Shown here piece after piece: positions 8,128 to 17,291 of a stretch of 20,039 nt of DNA; the first letter of the stretch is position 1, and every line of letters begins with the position of its first letter. The stretch is taken from contig BFEA01000008.1 of NCBI GenBank assembly GCA_003427395.1, positions 2,660,772 to 2,680,810 on the forward strand, read 5' to 3'. A model generated the notes under the pieces. The model was not told where the DNA came from. It saw nothing but the letters and a program-made list of their open reading frames with translations, and made no database searches. Source of the stretch: Chara braunii (Eukaryota; Streptophyta; Charophyceae; Charales; Characeae). The position numbers were made by a program, and so were the translations under genes.

Positions 8128-8740
8128 ATACCCTTACAAGGGTATCCGCTCATGATTTTGTAGTCGACACAGCGTCGGCGTCAACAGACAGGCTGAAAAC
8201 GGCTAAAACGGGAAATGAGGCAAATCCCTCAGCCACTATGGTTGAGAAAGTTTAGACAGCACAAGCGCCGAAACACGGCGCGCATGAACTAGAGTCAGTG
8301 GTTAAAAAAAAAAATTGAATGCTCGCCTACCTTGTCATGACGGACGCAGAGACGGTTCAATGACCCTACGCGCCGCTTTGACCCACGCAGAGACTGGAGA
8401 AGGATTAATAAATTAAATCGCCGACCACCGAGGTCGGAAGGTTAGTCTAGCAAAAAGGGAGTCGCACGGAAGGCGACGACGACACACTGTGTTAGTAGGT
8501 TCCGGCTAAAGGAACAAGAATGTGTTAGTTGTGAGTCTACCTTGTGGCTAGGGCAGCCGAAAAGGGGCGTACTGCCTACCATAATAAGTAGCAAAAACCA
8601 TGAAAGGCCTAAACTAGCATTTGATAACAGGCTGAGGGTTTGTTACACCGACGGAACTAACATGTACCTTACTTATAGAGAGGTTGCTCCTATCTTAACT
8701 AAGCTAGGAGTTAGCCTAGTAGGTATAGGTGCGGATTGAT
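8128..8740. other. Hairpin-rich non-coding stretch
   Basis: Clear inverted repeats are ATACCC...GGGTAT at 8128-8145 (8 bp, near-palindrome), TGAGG/CCTCA 8216-8231 competing with CTCAGCC/GGTTGAG 8228-8246, GCGCCG/CGGCGC 8265-8281, CCGACC/GGTCGG 8421-8437, GTCGC/GCGAC 8461-8477, GTTCC/GGAAC 8499-8515 and CTAGG/CCTAG 8704-8719. A short open frame (8542-8739, TTG start, 65 codons, containing CYTDGTNMYLTYREV) looks mildly protein-like but is unrecognised. Confidence 0.5.
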
Positions 8741-9440
8741 GTGCTGGGGATTCGAGGATCAAGTCCATCCAATCTCCCGAGCTAGCTCCTTCCCTTTTGC
8801 GAGGAGTTAGACTTCGCCCGACCATTATTTCGGTCGTAATCGGGGAAGTGGGATTCGAACTCATGACCTGCGGGTCAGAATCAGTTGGGACTAAAAGAAT
8901 AAAGTCTCTTGCCGTGGCAGGAGCCCGACAGTTGCCCGCTCAGGGCGCATTGGAGGTAAGTACAGTCGGATTCCTTCTTTTTATTTTATTTTACTTTATT
9001 CTAAATAAATCCGAATGCTACCTAAAAAGGGTAGAAGATACACCGTTCGTGAGGAAGAGGAAAACGAGACAGACACACACAGTAACTTACGGAAGTTACG
9101 AACGCTGGAAACGCTCCCCAACGAATCAAACAAAGGGAATAAAATAATGAATGTTCAGCTGAAACATGGACTAATGCATTAGTTTTCTGAAGAACTGGAT
9201 CGACTGGACGTATGGATCCGTTTGAGTCAGGTAAGACTCGCAACTAATACGATAATTTCATGAATTTAGTTATAGTTGGTATTATTATTGAAATAACAGG
9301 AAATGAATCTGCCCTGCATTTAGGTGCAGATTCTTTTAAACGCCCGGCATTTAGTTACTGAACTAAACTGGGTACGGGGAGGTTGCGAGATTCAACCAAC
9401 CTGTGCTCTATAGGGAAGACCGGAACATAGAGAAGGAGGG
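8741..9440. other. Second hairpin cluster
   Basis: Consecutive inverted repeats are GGGGATT/AATCTCCC 8747-8778, CTAGCTCCT/AGGAGTTAG 8782-8810 (9 bp, one G-T), 8811-8849 (ACTTC/GAAGT enclosing CGACC/GGTCG), TGACC/GGTCA 8864-8877, GGGACT/AGTCTC 8887-8908, CTACC/GGTAG-type 9018-9034, GTAACTT/AAGTTAC 9082-9099, 9151-9167, the 14-bp palindrome 9170-9183, GGATC/GATCC 9197-9219, GAGTC/GACTC 9224-9239, GAATCTGC/GCAGATTC 9305-9333, 9343-9372 with core TTAGTT/AACTAA, GGTTG/CAACC 9381-9397 and CTCTAT/ATAGAG 9406-9432. Stems are unrelated to one another, as in the array at the left end. Confidence 0.6.
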
Positions 9441-10081
9441 AAAGGAGGGCACGAACGCGGATCCGACCAAGAGATCAGACGTGCAGAAGAGAAAATACGA
9501 GCGTTAGCTTGAACAAAACCTCTCTGCGCACAGGCACGAAGCACAGGCTAAGAACGTGTGAATGCGCAAGCACGAGTCAAAGTCAGCCAGCCAGTACGCA
9601 ATCAGCGTGCGGGTGTAAGTTGTTGAAAGCACTTGGCCGCAAAGCAAGAGCTAGCAAGGGAGGTGAGCACGGACACGGGCAACAGTCAGTGCAAGCAAAC
9701 GCGCAAGCAGGAAGAGGCACGAGGGAGAAGCTTGCAGTAGCGAACGTGCGAGGGAAGCGAGAGGGAGAAATGTGCGAGAGGAAACAGGCGTGAAGGAGGA
9801 TCGTGCATAAGAGTGAGAGAGAAGACGCGAGAAAGGGGAGGTAGAAAGTAGAAGAAAAGGAGGAAGAGAAGGGGAGGAAGAAGGAGGAGGAAAGTGGTAC
9901 AGAAGAAGAAGAGAAAGAAGTAAGGAGCGAAGACTTACCTTTGTGCGGGGATTGCATTACGAGGCGGGCAACAGGCGGTCTCACGATCTCTCCCTTGGCG
10001 GAAAGGAGCGCGAGCCACCGCGCTGAGGTAAGTTTCGACTTTCGCCGTTAACCTTGTGGTACTTCCACCAAAGGGGGGGGG
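9441..10081. other. Purine-rich non-coding stretch
   Basis: Repetitive GCAAGCA/GAGGGA-like words dominate to about 9930, including a GGAGGAAG-type run at 9835-9915. Frames on both strands are low-complexity. A consensus donor-like GAGGTAAGT is at 10025-10033 on the plus strand, and another lies near 9938 on the minus strand (read as CTTACC on plus). A G-run of about ten is at 10072-10082. Confidence 0.5.
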
Positions 10082-10140
10082 GAGTAAAAACGAATGAATC
10101 TCCCACTATAACGAGGGGGGATGCACCGTCACTTACAACT
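10082..10140 (+). repeat. Dispersed repeat related to 10806-10862
   Basis: The GAGTAAAAACGAATGAATCT-like start resembles 10806 onward (GAGTAAAACCGAATGGATCT). Similarity continues through the following CCRCTAWAAC segment and a GTGCA/TGCA word. It is a diverged pair of unknown family. Confidence 0.55.
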
Positions 10141-10283
10141 GCCTCAGTCGCGTTTTCACTCCTGCTCGCCATCAAAGATGACCGTTATGTATGAGAGAGA
10201 GAGAGGGAGAGATTGGGCGGAGAACAGAGATACATACCTGTAGTGCCGATGCTCCAGTTTTCTTTTCAAGGTATCTGCAGCAC
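10118..10283 (+). repeat. 166-bp exact direct repeat, copy 1
   Basis: It is identical base for base to 10322-10487, offset 204. The two copies flank a synthetic adapter junction, so one copy is almost certainly an assembly artefact rather than a genomic duplication. Confidence 0.92.
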
Positions 10284-10321
10284 CTGTCTCTTATACACAT
10301 CTAGATGTGTATAAGAGACAG
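10284..10321. other. Synthetic Tn5/Nextera mosaic-end junction (artefact)
   Basis: 10284-10302 reads CTGTCTCTTATACACATCT, the 19-bp Tn5 mosaic end in reverse complement. 10303-10321 is the same 19 bp in forward orientation. This head-to-head pair is the circularisation junction of Nextera mate-pair libraries, not a natural transposon end. The fragment flanking it on both sides is the same 166 bp, as when a short circularised fragment is read around its junction. Confidence 0.96.
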
Positions 10322-10487
10322 GGGATGCACCGTCACTTACAACTGCCTCAGTCGCGTTTTCACTCCTGCTCGCCATCAAAGATGACCGTTATGTATGAGA
10401 GAGAGAGAGGGAGAGATTGGGCGGAGAACAGAGATACATACCTGTAGTGCCGATGCTCCAGTTTTCTTTTCAAGGTATCTGCAGCAC
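10322..10487 (+). repeat. 166-bp exact direct repeat, copy 2
   Basis: It is an exact copy of 10118-10283. Normal sequence continues after 10487. The natural locus probably has a single copy, so about 204 bp here are spurious. Features whose coordinates cross this segment should be treated with care. Confidence 0.92.
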
Positions 10488-11051
10488 AGCGTCGACATCA
10501 CGGGTTAGTATCGGGCTCGTAGTTGAGAGAGAGAGTTTTTTTTCTTCTTCTTCTCAGTCCGCCATCCCTTTTCTCTCCCTCTCACTATCTTGCTATACCG
10601 CATCTGCAGACTAAGAGGGAGAGAGAGAGTTCTCATCGATAGGATGAGCAATGCGCTGGCCAGCGACCAATCTCGCGGCGGGTCTCATAGTACTTCCAAC
10701 GAAATAGCAGTATATGTTTCCATGATCTAACGGTAGGTTCTGCTCAACTATGAGAGGGTGTGTTCCGAGCTCGCGGCGCGCCTCATGTTGCCTTCAGCGA
10801 TGGGTGAGTAAAACCGAATGGATCTACCGCTAAAACCGGGAAACGTGCATTGACACTAACGTTTGCATATGTGTGTATGCTAAAAGGAGAGGACATTATG
10901 TGATAAGAACGGAGAGATGACTTGAAGAAAAAGAAAACTTACCTATCAAGATTGTCCACGGTCGTCGTCTGCTACCATGCGAAGAGAAAGCCACACTCCT
11001 TCTACACGCATCGGACCGGAAAAAATCGATTATATACGTTCGTTATTTCTA
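10488..11051. other. Non-coding stretch with short diverged repeats
   Basis: GA/CT-rich runs occur near 10520-10640. Two segments starting CTCGCGGCG (10672-10702 and 10770-10800) are about three-quarters identical. 10806-10862 is the partner of 10082-10140. A minus-strand donor-like sequence (CTTACCT on plus) is near 10937. No gene is visible. Confidence 0.5.
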
Positions 11052-11052
11052 A

Positions 11053-11141
11053 ATTATTATTATTATTATTATTACTATTATTATTATTATTATTACTATT
11101 ACTATTATTAATATTATTATTATTGCTATTACTATTATTAC

Positions 11142-11183
<42 letters not shown>

Positions 11184-11249
11184 TATTATTATTATAATTA
11201 CTATTATTATTATTATTATCATTATTATATATTTTTATTATTATTATTT
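11053..11249 (+). repeat. (ATT)n microsatellite with ACT interruptions
   Basis: Nearly 200 bp of ATT units with occasional ACT, GCT or ATA variants. The poly-Leu frame across it is an artefact of the repeat. It is preceded at 11034-11046 by TATACGTTCGTTA, a motif also found before the tract at 11876. Confidence 0.95.
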
Positions 11250-11328
11250 ATTCGGCTTTGCATTCGAAACCTACCATATGCAAGGATGGAGGTTTTTTTT
11301 TAAGAAGCAGTGCATCGGTCGGCGACGC

Positions 11329-11374
11329 ATCAGAATTGCACCCTTCATGACGGTATCAAGCAGGTAAGGTAGCT
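11329..11374 (+). repeat. Dispersed repeat carrying GCAGGTAAGGTAGCT
   Basis: It aligns to about 12752-12797. Both have TTGC.CC, ACGG.ATCA.GCAGGTAAGGTAGCT. The CAGGTAAG core matches a 5' splice site. Both copies occur beside ATT tracts, which suggests parts of one element family. Confidence 0.55.
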
Positions 11375-11492
11375 TGCTCTATCAGCCTCCTCATGAGTCG
11401 GTGAAGCTCCGACGAAACAGTTGTCACAGCCCTCGTTTGTTGTCCTCTTCTCTCCCTCTGCCTACGGTTTACCGGACAGTTCTGTTTGTGAC

Positions 11493-11551
11493 GATATATA
11501 TATATATTAATATTAATGTTATTGTTGTTATTATTATTAAAATATTATTTA

Positions 11552-11593
<42 letters not shown>

Positions 11594-11602
11594 TACTACT
11601 AT
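11493..11602 (+). repeat. (TA)n then (ATT)n microsatellite
   Basis: A short AT run is followed by interrupted ATT/GTT and then pure ATT ending in ACT units. Confidence 0.9.
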
Positions 11603-11760
11603 TTCGATTGGATCATACCTCGACTTCCAGTTATGAACATGAGAGGGAATCGGAGCAGAAGGAAGAAAGCACGCGGGGCAAGATGGGAGACGGGCTCGCA
11701 CTAAAGGAGGCGGATGTATGAACGGGGAAGGGAGATGAGCAATGACTGAAAGAGAAGACG

Positions 11761-11778
11761 TATGTGTGTGTGTGTGTA
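11761..11778 (+). repeat. (TG)n microsatellite
   Basis: Short alternating TG run within non-coding DNA. Confidence 0.85.
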
Positions 11779-11875
11779 TAAGGTATCTGACGCTCAACAG
11801 TTGCTATTGCCGCTGTCAAATGGAACCCCGACTTTGAGATGACTAGTATACGTTCGTTACCTTTTATCACAATAA

Positions 11876-11924
11876 AGTTATATTATTATTATTATTATCA
11901 TAGATACATTGTCTTATTAGTAAA

Positions 11925-11976
<52 letters not shown>
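11876..11976 (+). repeat. Split (ATT)n microsatellite
   Basis: ATT units at 11880-11900 and 11926-11976 are separated by a short unique piece. TATACGTTCGTTA at 11847-11859 precedes it, matching the sequence before the 11053 tract. Confidence 0.93.
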
Positions 11977-12434
11977 TGTAAGAGACGAGCCCTCGAGGGG
12001 GCGTATTTGACATCGCATGATCGAGGTACCGAGGGTACATCGGGCGATCTAGAGGTCTTCTGGAATGAGGCAAGTGAGGAGGCTATCAAAGATCTGATTG
12101 AGGGTGACGAGATACGTACCTGGTACATGAAGAGAGGTCGGGGATGGTGTTGGCAGCCATGTACATTGGTCTTCGAGAGTTGAAGTGATCCTGTTTCGTG
12201 AACCGGCTGTTGGTAGGCTAGTCAGGTAGAGTAAGCTGGGCGTCAAGCGCCGGATAGCAGAGAGCGACTTTGGATACTGTGATGGAGTGGCCTACGGGCT
12301 CGAACATAGGCTCATTACTTCGTTGTATTGCTCTATATGGATTGTAACTCGATGCATTTGTATTCCCTGCTTGGACGCGACTACCGGGACATCTGTGTAA
12401 TTTCGCAACTTGATTTTCTGTTTATTGTTTGCGC
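11977..12434. other. Non-coding stretch
   Basis: Open frames here extend out of the neighbouring ATT tract and are not credible. 12230-12290 contains GGGCGTCAAGCGCC, a short hairpin word that recurs in altered form near 13090 (GGGCGCTGAGCGCC). Confidence 0.4.
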
Positions 12435-12456
12435 TTTTTTTTTTTTTTTTTTTTTT
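12435..12456 (+). repeat. T22 tract
   Basis: Twenty-two consecutive T residues. It could be the poly-A tail of a minus-strand retroposon to its left, or a simple tract. Confidence 0.9.
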
Positions 12457-12559
12457 AATTATATTATTTTTATTTTCGCTATTCATGAACTGCCGCCAGT
12501 CAAAGCCTCTCGCAAAACCATCATTTTCGTCCAGACTTTTTGAGAGACATAGATCGGAG

Positions 12560-12798
12560 TCTGTGTAGCTGTTGAAAGGGAAGAAGGTAAACAGGACGGG
12601 GAGGAGGAAGGCTGTAATGAAAGCAGAAAAGAGAAAAGAGACGAAGAAAAAGGAGGAAGGAGAGGGAGACGAGAGGGAGAGAGCACTCGCCTAGCCTTGC
12701 CCGAAACTTACAATGTGTAAGGGCAGAAACCTTTAGGCCGGGGACGTGGCAGGGTTGCGCCTGGCACGACGGAATCAGGCAGGTAAGGTAGCTGGTTT
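12560..12798. other. GA-rich stretch and second GCAGGTAAGGTAGCT repeat
   Basis: 12575-12690 is GA-rich and low-complexity. 12752-12797 is the partner of the repeat at 11329-11374. No gene is seen. Confidence 0.45.
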
Positions 12799-12876
12799 AC
12801 TATTAGTATTATTGTTTATTATTATTATTATTATTGTTACTGTTATTATAATAATAATAATTATTATTATTATTAA
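12799..12876. repeat. (ATT)n/(AAT)n inverted microsatellite
   Basis: An ATT tract gives way at 12846-12860 to AAT units and back to ATT, producing an AT-only palindrome centred on the AATT near 12860 that could fold on itself. Confidence 0.85.
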
Positions 12877-13289
12877 CTATCGAACAATAATAACTTGTTA
12901 ATTCAGGCTTTGATCCTTCGGGCCACATGGCATGCTAAGCATTGGGAAACGAAGTTATGAGTGACACATGGGAACATGTCTGGCACGGGGGGCGTGCGAC
13001 ATTTGGCCGCTCTCTACTCGTACTCTGGAAAAAGCTGTTGTCGTCATCATTGTAGATATAGGCTAGATAGGATCTGCCATCTGTAGTCTGGGCGCTGAGC
13101 GCCAAGTAGGAAATCGACATCGGTTCTCTTTGATGATGACGAGACGATTACAGCACTGTCATATATGAACTATTGACATGATTTGGAGGGACTTGGATTG
13201 CGATCCTGCTGTTGGTTCGAGGTCACGACAGATTGGCTTTGTGTGTATAATGCTGTTTGAATGAGTTCGTTATTGCTCAACTTCCTTGC
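12877..13289. other. Non-coding stretch with diverged repeats
   Basis: GTAGTCTGGGCGCTGAGCGC near 13084 resembles segments near 12230 and near 13934 (GTAGACTAGGCACTGAGCTC). GTTCGTTATT at 13265-13274 echoes the motif preceding two other ATT tracts. Confidence 0.4.
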
Positions 13290-13361
13290 ATTACAATTAT
13301 TATTGTATTATTATTATTATTATTATTACTATTATTATTATTTTATTATTATTGTTATATC

Positions 13362-13406
<45 letters not shown>

Positions 13407-13431
13407 TATTATTATTATCATTATTATTTAC
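13290..13431 (+). repeat. (ATT)n microsatellite
   Basis: About 140 bp of ATT units with ACT, GTT and TTTT interruptions. All frames through it are homopolymeric and not genes. Confidence 0.94.
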
Positions 13432-13544
13432 GATCATTCTTTTTTTTTCCCCTTTTCTGAAGATGCGTCTGCCCTGCTGTATCTCGATTAGGGGCAGACC
13501 AACCGTGAATAGCGGTATCGTGCCTAGCATTTGGGGGTGAAAGG

Positions 13545-13660
13545 TAAAAGAAGGGGAAGGAGAAGGAGAAGGAGAAGAAGAAGAAGAAGAAGAGAGGGAA
13601 AAGAGAGAAGAAAAAGAAGAAGAAGAAGGGGAGGAAGAGAAAGAAGGCAGGCTGATACAG
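13545..13660 (+). repeat. (GAA)n/(GGA)n purine tract
   Basis: Continuous A/G sequence (AAGGAG and AAG units). Homopurine-homopyrimidine DNA of this kind can form triplexes. The Arg- or Ser-rich frames here are artefacts. Confidence 0.9.
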
Positions 13661-14154
13661 GCAGCAAACAGATAAACAGAGGTGGGATACAAGGGACATT
13701 CAGAAATAGGCAAGGCAAGGAGTGAAAACAAGACAGGCAGGAAGAATCAGGTTGACGGATGAACGAACTGATCAGGCAAGACACAGAAAGAGATGATGAT
13801 GATGATGGTGATCATGTGTGGGCACTTACCTCGTACTAGGCAATGATGGGCAATGGCCGACATCTTCAAATACTCCGAGCTGCCGCTGATGTCAACAGTG
13901 CATTGTCATTTCATGGTCTGTAGAAACTGTGTAGTAGACTAGGCACTGAGCTCCTAGTGAGAGTGTGAGGGAACTGAACTCTTGTGTTGGGAGGAGAAAG
14001 CGCGCTCTCCATGGACATTGGTTTTAGTACTACGAACCTCCATTGGTGTAATTTTGATGCAATGCCGCTCTCTGGACACGGTTAAACTACCAGGCTTTCA
14101 ATACGATGGTGTGATCTGTAATTGTCATCTCATTGTTGCTTATTTTCCTTGCAT
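13661..14154. other. Non-coding stretch
   Basis: A short GAT run is at 13790-13805, a minus-strand donor-like word (CTTACCT) is near 13826, and the third copy of the GGC.CTGAGC.CC-type word is at 13934-13965. Nothing else is recognisable. Confidence 0.4.
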
Positions 14155-14730
14155 GGACAGACAGACACGGAAAAGACGAGGACAGACACAGACAAACACA
14201 GACGGATACAGACGGACAAAACAGCAACCGACAAGCATACAGACAAGTCAAACACAGTAAGAAAGAGGGAAGACGAAGACAAACATAGTGACAGACAGAC
14301 AAAAACGGACATGCGGATGGACGGGACATAGCGACATACGGGCATATGTACGAACATGCAGGCATCCCCTCCTGCAGAGACAGAACGACGGACACAGTCA
14401 GAGGAATGCGGGTGAACAGACAGATAAAAGAAGTGTGTCTGCCGGACTTGACAGGCGGGAACAAAAGAGAGACAGGGGTCGACACGGACAGAACTGTCAG
14501 ACAGATTGACCCACGCAGGTAAACAAAGACAGTCAAACAGAAACAGGCGGTCAAACAAGGACAGGAACGGATTGACAAATACAGACGACTGCCGATAAGA
14601 CATGACAGGCCAGTCCTACATAGACTGACCGACAGCAACAGGCGGACGAACAAAGTCTAACAGGACATGGGCATACGGATAAACGGAGGTAGGTAAGGAC
14701 GGTCAGACACACAATGGTGACCAAACTGAG
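14155..14730 (+). repeat. Degenerate ACAGAC-like cryptic repeat
   Basis: About 575 bp are dominated by ACAGAC, GACAGA, GACGGACA and similar words without strict periodicity. The minus-strand 188- and 157-codon frames (Ser/Cys/Leu/Val-rich) are explained by this composition, not by a gene. Confidence 0.8.
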
Positions 14731-14931
14731 AGACTCGAACAAACAGTCAGACTCACACGCCTGCAAAGAAAGAGAGAAGTGAGACCCTTGCCCGATTGAT
14801 GTTTGTTTCGGCACTTGTGCGACAAGTTCCTTGAGGTACATCATTTCCTCTCGTTAACTGTATCAGACAGGGAAAAGAAGGCCTGTTTACTTTAATCGCG
14901 TCACAATTATTTAACTAACATAACTATTGAA

Positions 14932-14994
<63 letters not shown>

Positions 14995-14996
14995 TT
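14932..14996 (+). repeat. (ATT)n microsatellite
   Basis: About 21 nearly perfect ATT units. Confidence 0.95.
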
Positions 14997-15421
14997 TGTT
15001 GATTACTTCAATAATCGGTGGCCCCGCAAGCCTCGTGTCCGCCCTAAGTGAAGGTAGGCCTGAATATCCACGAAAAGGGTCTTATCATGACACGCTCCGA
15101 CGCGGGCCTCAAGCAGTTGCTGCTGGCTAGATGACTGAAGTGCGGCAGTGTCACCACATCCGCATGTGAGCGTTGAGCTGGCTGAGGAACGCTGATAGGC
15201 TATGACCGTGCATGCAAAGCTGCAGCCATGCACCCACGGGGCTTGCAGACATATGCCCGGAACAGTTGGCATGCGCCCGCATGATCTACGGGTAGGACAA
15301 CAGTCACATATACACGCACATAGCCAGAGATCTCCAATAGGTAATGCATCAGTGAGACGTTTTCGCTTGCTTGTTCCTTGAAAGGTCAATCAAAACATTT
15401 GACAAAGTGTTGGACTTCCCG
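14997..15421. other. Non-coding stretch
   Basis: GC-richer unique-looking DNA between microsatellites. A 128-codon minus-strand frame at 15003-15389 is Cys-rich (CACICDCCPTRRSCGR) but matches nothing I know. Short self-complementary words such as CATGCAAAGC/GCAGCCATG occur. I see no supported gene. Confidence 0.4.
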
Positions 15422-15555
15422 ATATTATTACTACCGTTATTATTTTTTCCATTGTGACTATTATTACTATTATTATTATTATTGATCGATATCATAAGTA
15501 ATTATCATCAGCTTTGTAATTATTATCTTAGTATCAATATTGCTTCACTTATTAT

Positions 15556-15607
<52 letters not shown>

Positions 15608-15640
15608 TTATTATTATTATTGTTATTATTATTAATGTTA
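15422..15640. repeat. ATT tracts with an AAT/ATT inverted junction
   Basis: Interrupted ATT units run from 15422 to about 15485. From about 15550, (AAT)n reads directly into (ATT)n at 15579, making an AT-only inverted repeat of roughly 50 bp, then more ATT to about 15640. Confidence 0.88.
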
Positions 15641-16196
15641 TTTCTCGGTTGCTTTTGTTGATTTTGAAACATCACAAGTGCAGAAAGAGCCGAAGAGTAA
15701 GGAAAGAAAAGTGGCATTGGAAAGGAGAAAGACGTTATCACTGCACAATGACGCCTGCCTTCTACATCCTTCCCCTATCCTTGTTTTGAATTTATCCTCT
15801 TCAAGTACCTGTTTCTTTGACTGTGATTGGATGATGGCGTGTTTGGCTAAGGCAATATTGACCTCTGCTAACGTTAAGTACCGACAATTAGTTGCATAGT
15901 TTATACATCTTCAAATACAGGGCGATTGCGGGAGCTCTGCCGAAGTTCAAGAGGGACTCTGGAGGGAGGGAACCATGAGGTACGCATGACTATCCCCTTC
16001 CCATATACCCTTACAGGCTACGCCCTTCTATTGGACTGCCTGTATGATTGCATGATATATTGCTTGTACTTTCTTTAGGACTGGGACAATCAGAAGGGAA
16101 AAATGATATATGATTGGAATAAGAATCTTGCCTGATGAGATGGAAGGAACCTAAATTAACTAAGGAGGAACCCAGACTGTTTGGACGAGAAGAATG
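15641..16196. other. Non-coding stretch, nothing recognised
   Basis: Open frames are short. CTGATGAG at 16132-16139 resembles part of a hammerhead core, but the rest of the core is missing. No repeat partner was seen in the window. Confidence 0.4.
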
Positions 16197-16295
16197 AAGT
16201 AGGGCAATGGAGGTTCATGTGTGAGCCGTCGTGCTACTTGGGCATGCATTGACTTGACTAAGGGTTGACAATTAGGTACTCATGTGTGAGTCACC
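16197..16295 (+). repeat. Two-stem TGTG-loop hairpins, left members
   Basis: Element one: outer AAGTAG (16197-16202) with CTACTT (16234-16239), inner GGTTCA (16212-16217) with TGAGCC (16222-16227), loop TGTG. Element two: GGT-ACTCA (16275-16282), loop TGTG (16283-16286), TGAGT-C-ACC (16287-16295). They belong to the family that resumes at 17292 on the other side of the satellite. Confidence 0.65.
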
Positions 16296-17140
16296 TTGCT
16301 CTCTGCCTGTCCGACTGTCGTCGTGACGGGAAATGGGTCCTAATGATAACCTATAAATTAATCTAAGTACTCTCAACCTGATCGGCTGTAGTCGTGAGGG
16401 GACGAGGGTACAAGCAACTACTTATAAATTAATCTAAGTACGCTCCGCCTGATCGGCTTTCGTCGTGAGGGGACGAGGGTACGAACGACTACTTATGAAC
16501 TAATCAAAGTGCTCTCCACCGGACCGGCTGTCGTCGTGAGGGGACGAGGGTACAATCAAAGTATTTATAAGCTAGTCTTAAGTACTCTCTACCGGATCGG
16601 CTGTCGTCGTCATGGGACGAGGCCCCGAGGGTACAAACAAAATGCTTATAAGTCAATTTAAGTACTCTCTACCTCAGCGGTTGTCGTCGTGAGGGGACGA
16701 AGGTACGAATAATAACTTATGAACTAATCTAAGTACTCTTTACCTGAGCAGCTGTCTTTGTGAGGGGACGAGGGTACAAACAACTACTTATGAATTAACC
16801 TACGTACTCTCTACCGGATCGACTTTCGTCGTGATGGGGGGAGGATACTAACGATAACTTATAAAATAAAGTAGGTACTCTTTACCGTAACGACTGTCGT
16901 CGTGTAAGGAAGGGGGTATCTGACTATAACTTATAAACGAAATAGGGGCTCTCTACCGGATCGACTGTCGTCGAGATGAGACGAGGGTACAAACCCAAAC
17001 TTACGAACTAATCTAAGTACTCTCTACCGGATCGGCTGTCGTCGTGACGGGACGAGGGTACAAGCAAAATACTTATGAACTAAAATAAGTACTCTCTACT
17101 GGATCGGCTGTCGTCGTGACGGGGAGAGGGGTCTGACACT
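16296..17140 (+). repeat. 71-bp satellite, about 12 units
   Basis: The GTACTCTC landmark recurs at 16296 (diverged), 16367, 16438, 16509, 16582, 16662, 16733, 16804, 16875, 16946, 17017 and 17089. The spacing is 71 bp for most units, 72-73 for two, and 80 for one with a 9-bp GGCCCCGAG-like insertion. A unit contains GTACTCTC, CCGGATCGG, TCGTCGTGAGGGGACGA, GGGTAC and a CTTATGAACTAATCTAA-like AT-rich part. GTACTCT can pair with AGGGTAC (one G-T), enclosing CCG/CGG and CGTC/GACG stems. Several units have lost parts of this. No open frame is maintained. Confidence 0.93.
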
Positions 17141-17291
17141 TGGAAAATAATAAAGGGAGACTCCAAGAAGGGTCGTCCTATTCACATGCTTGATTCTAAG
17201 GCTGACTAACAATCTGCAAAGAGCAGGAAATCACATTTCTACTCTTCCTTTCCTAGCTTACTCACCCTCTAATAGTCCGACCACCAAACCG
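17141..17291. other. Transition stretch
   Basis: It contains CCTATTCACATGCTTGATTC, resembling the sequence that follows hairpin elements downstream (CTATTACCTACTTGATTC), so it is probably a decayed family member. No gene. Confidence 0.4.

Noticed and set aside
8841-8938. Minus-strand tRNA gene or intact tRNA-derived SINE
   Set aside because: A B-box-like GAGTTCGAATCCCAC (8848-8862, minus strand) and a 6-of-7 acceptor pairing with 8931-8937 can be drawn, but T stem, D arm and A box are missing.
10284-10321. Natural Tn5-like transposon or insertion sequence
   Set aside because: Only two bare 19-bp mosaic ends exist, with no transposase, no cargo and a 166-bp identical flank; this is the signature of library adapters.
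13300-13731. 143-codon minus-strand frame with poly-Asn and Ser-rich parts
   Set aside because: It translates an ATT tract and a purine tract; no independent evidence for coding.
14087-14653. 188-codon minus-strand frame (Ser/Cys/Leu-rich)
   Set aside because: It is the antisense of a degenerate ACAGAC repeat; composition explains the open frame and no domain is visible.
16132-16139. Hammerhead ribozyme core (CTGATGAG)
   Set aside because: No GAAA element or closing stems at proper spacing; the 71-bp satellite unit was checked on both strands and also lacks the core.
16296-17140. CRISPR array
   Set aside because: Units are continuous diverged tandem repeats without spacer/repeat alternation, and the DNA is eukaryotic in character.
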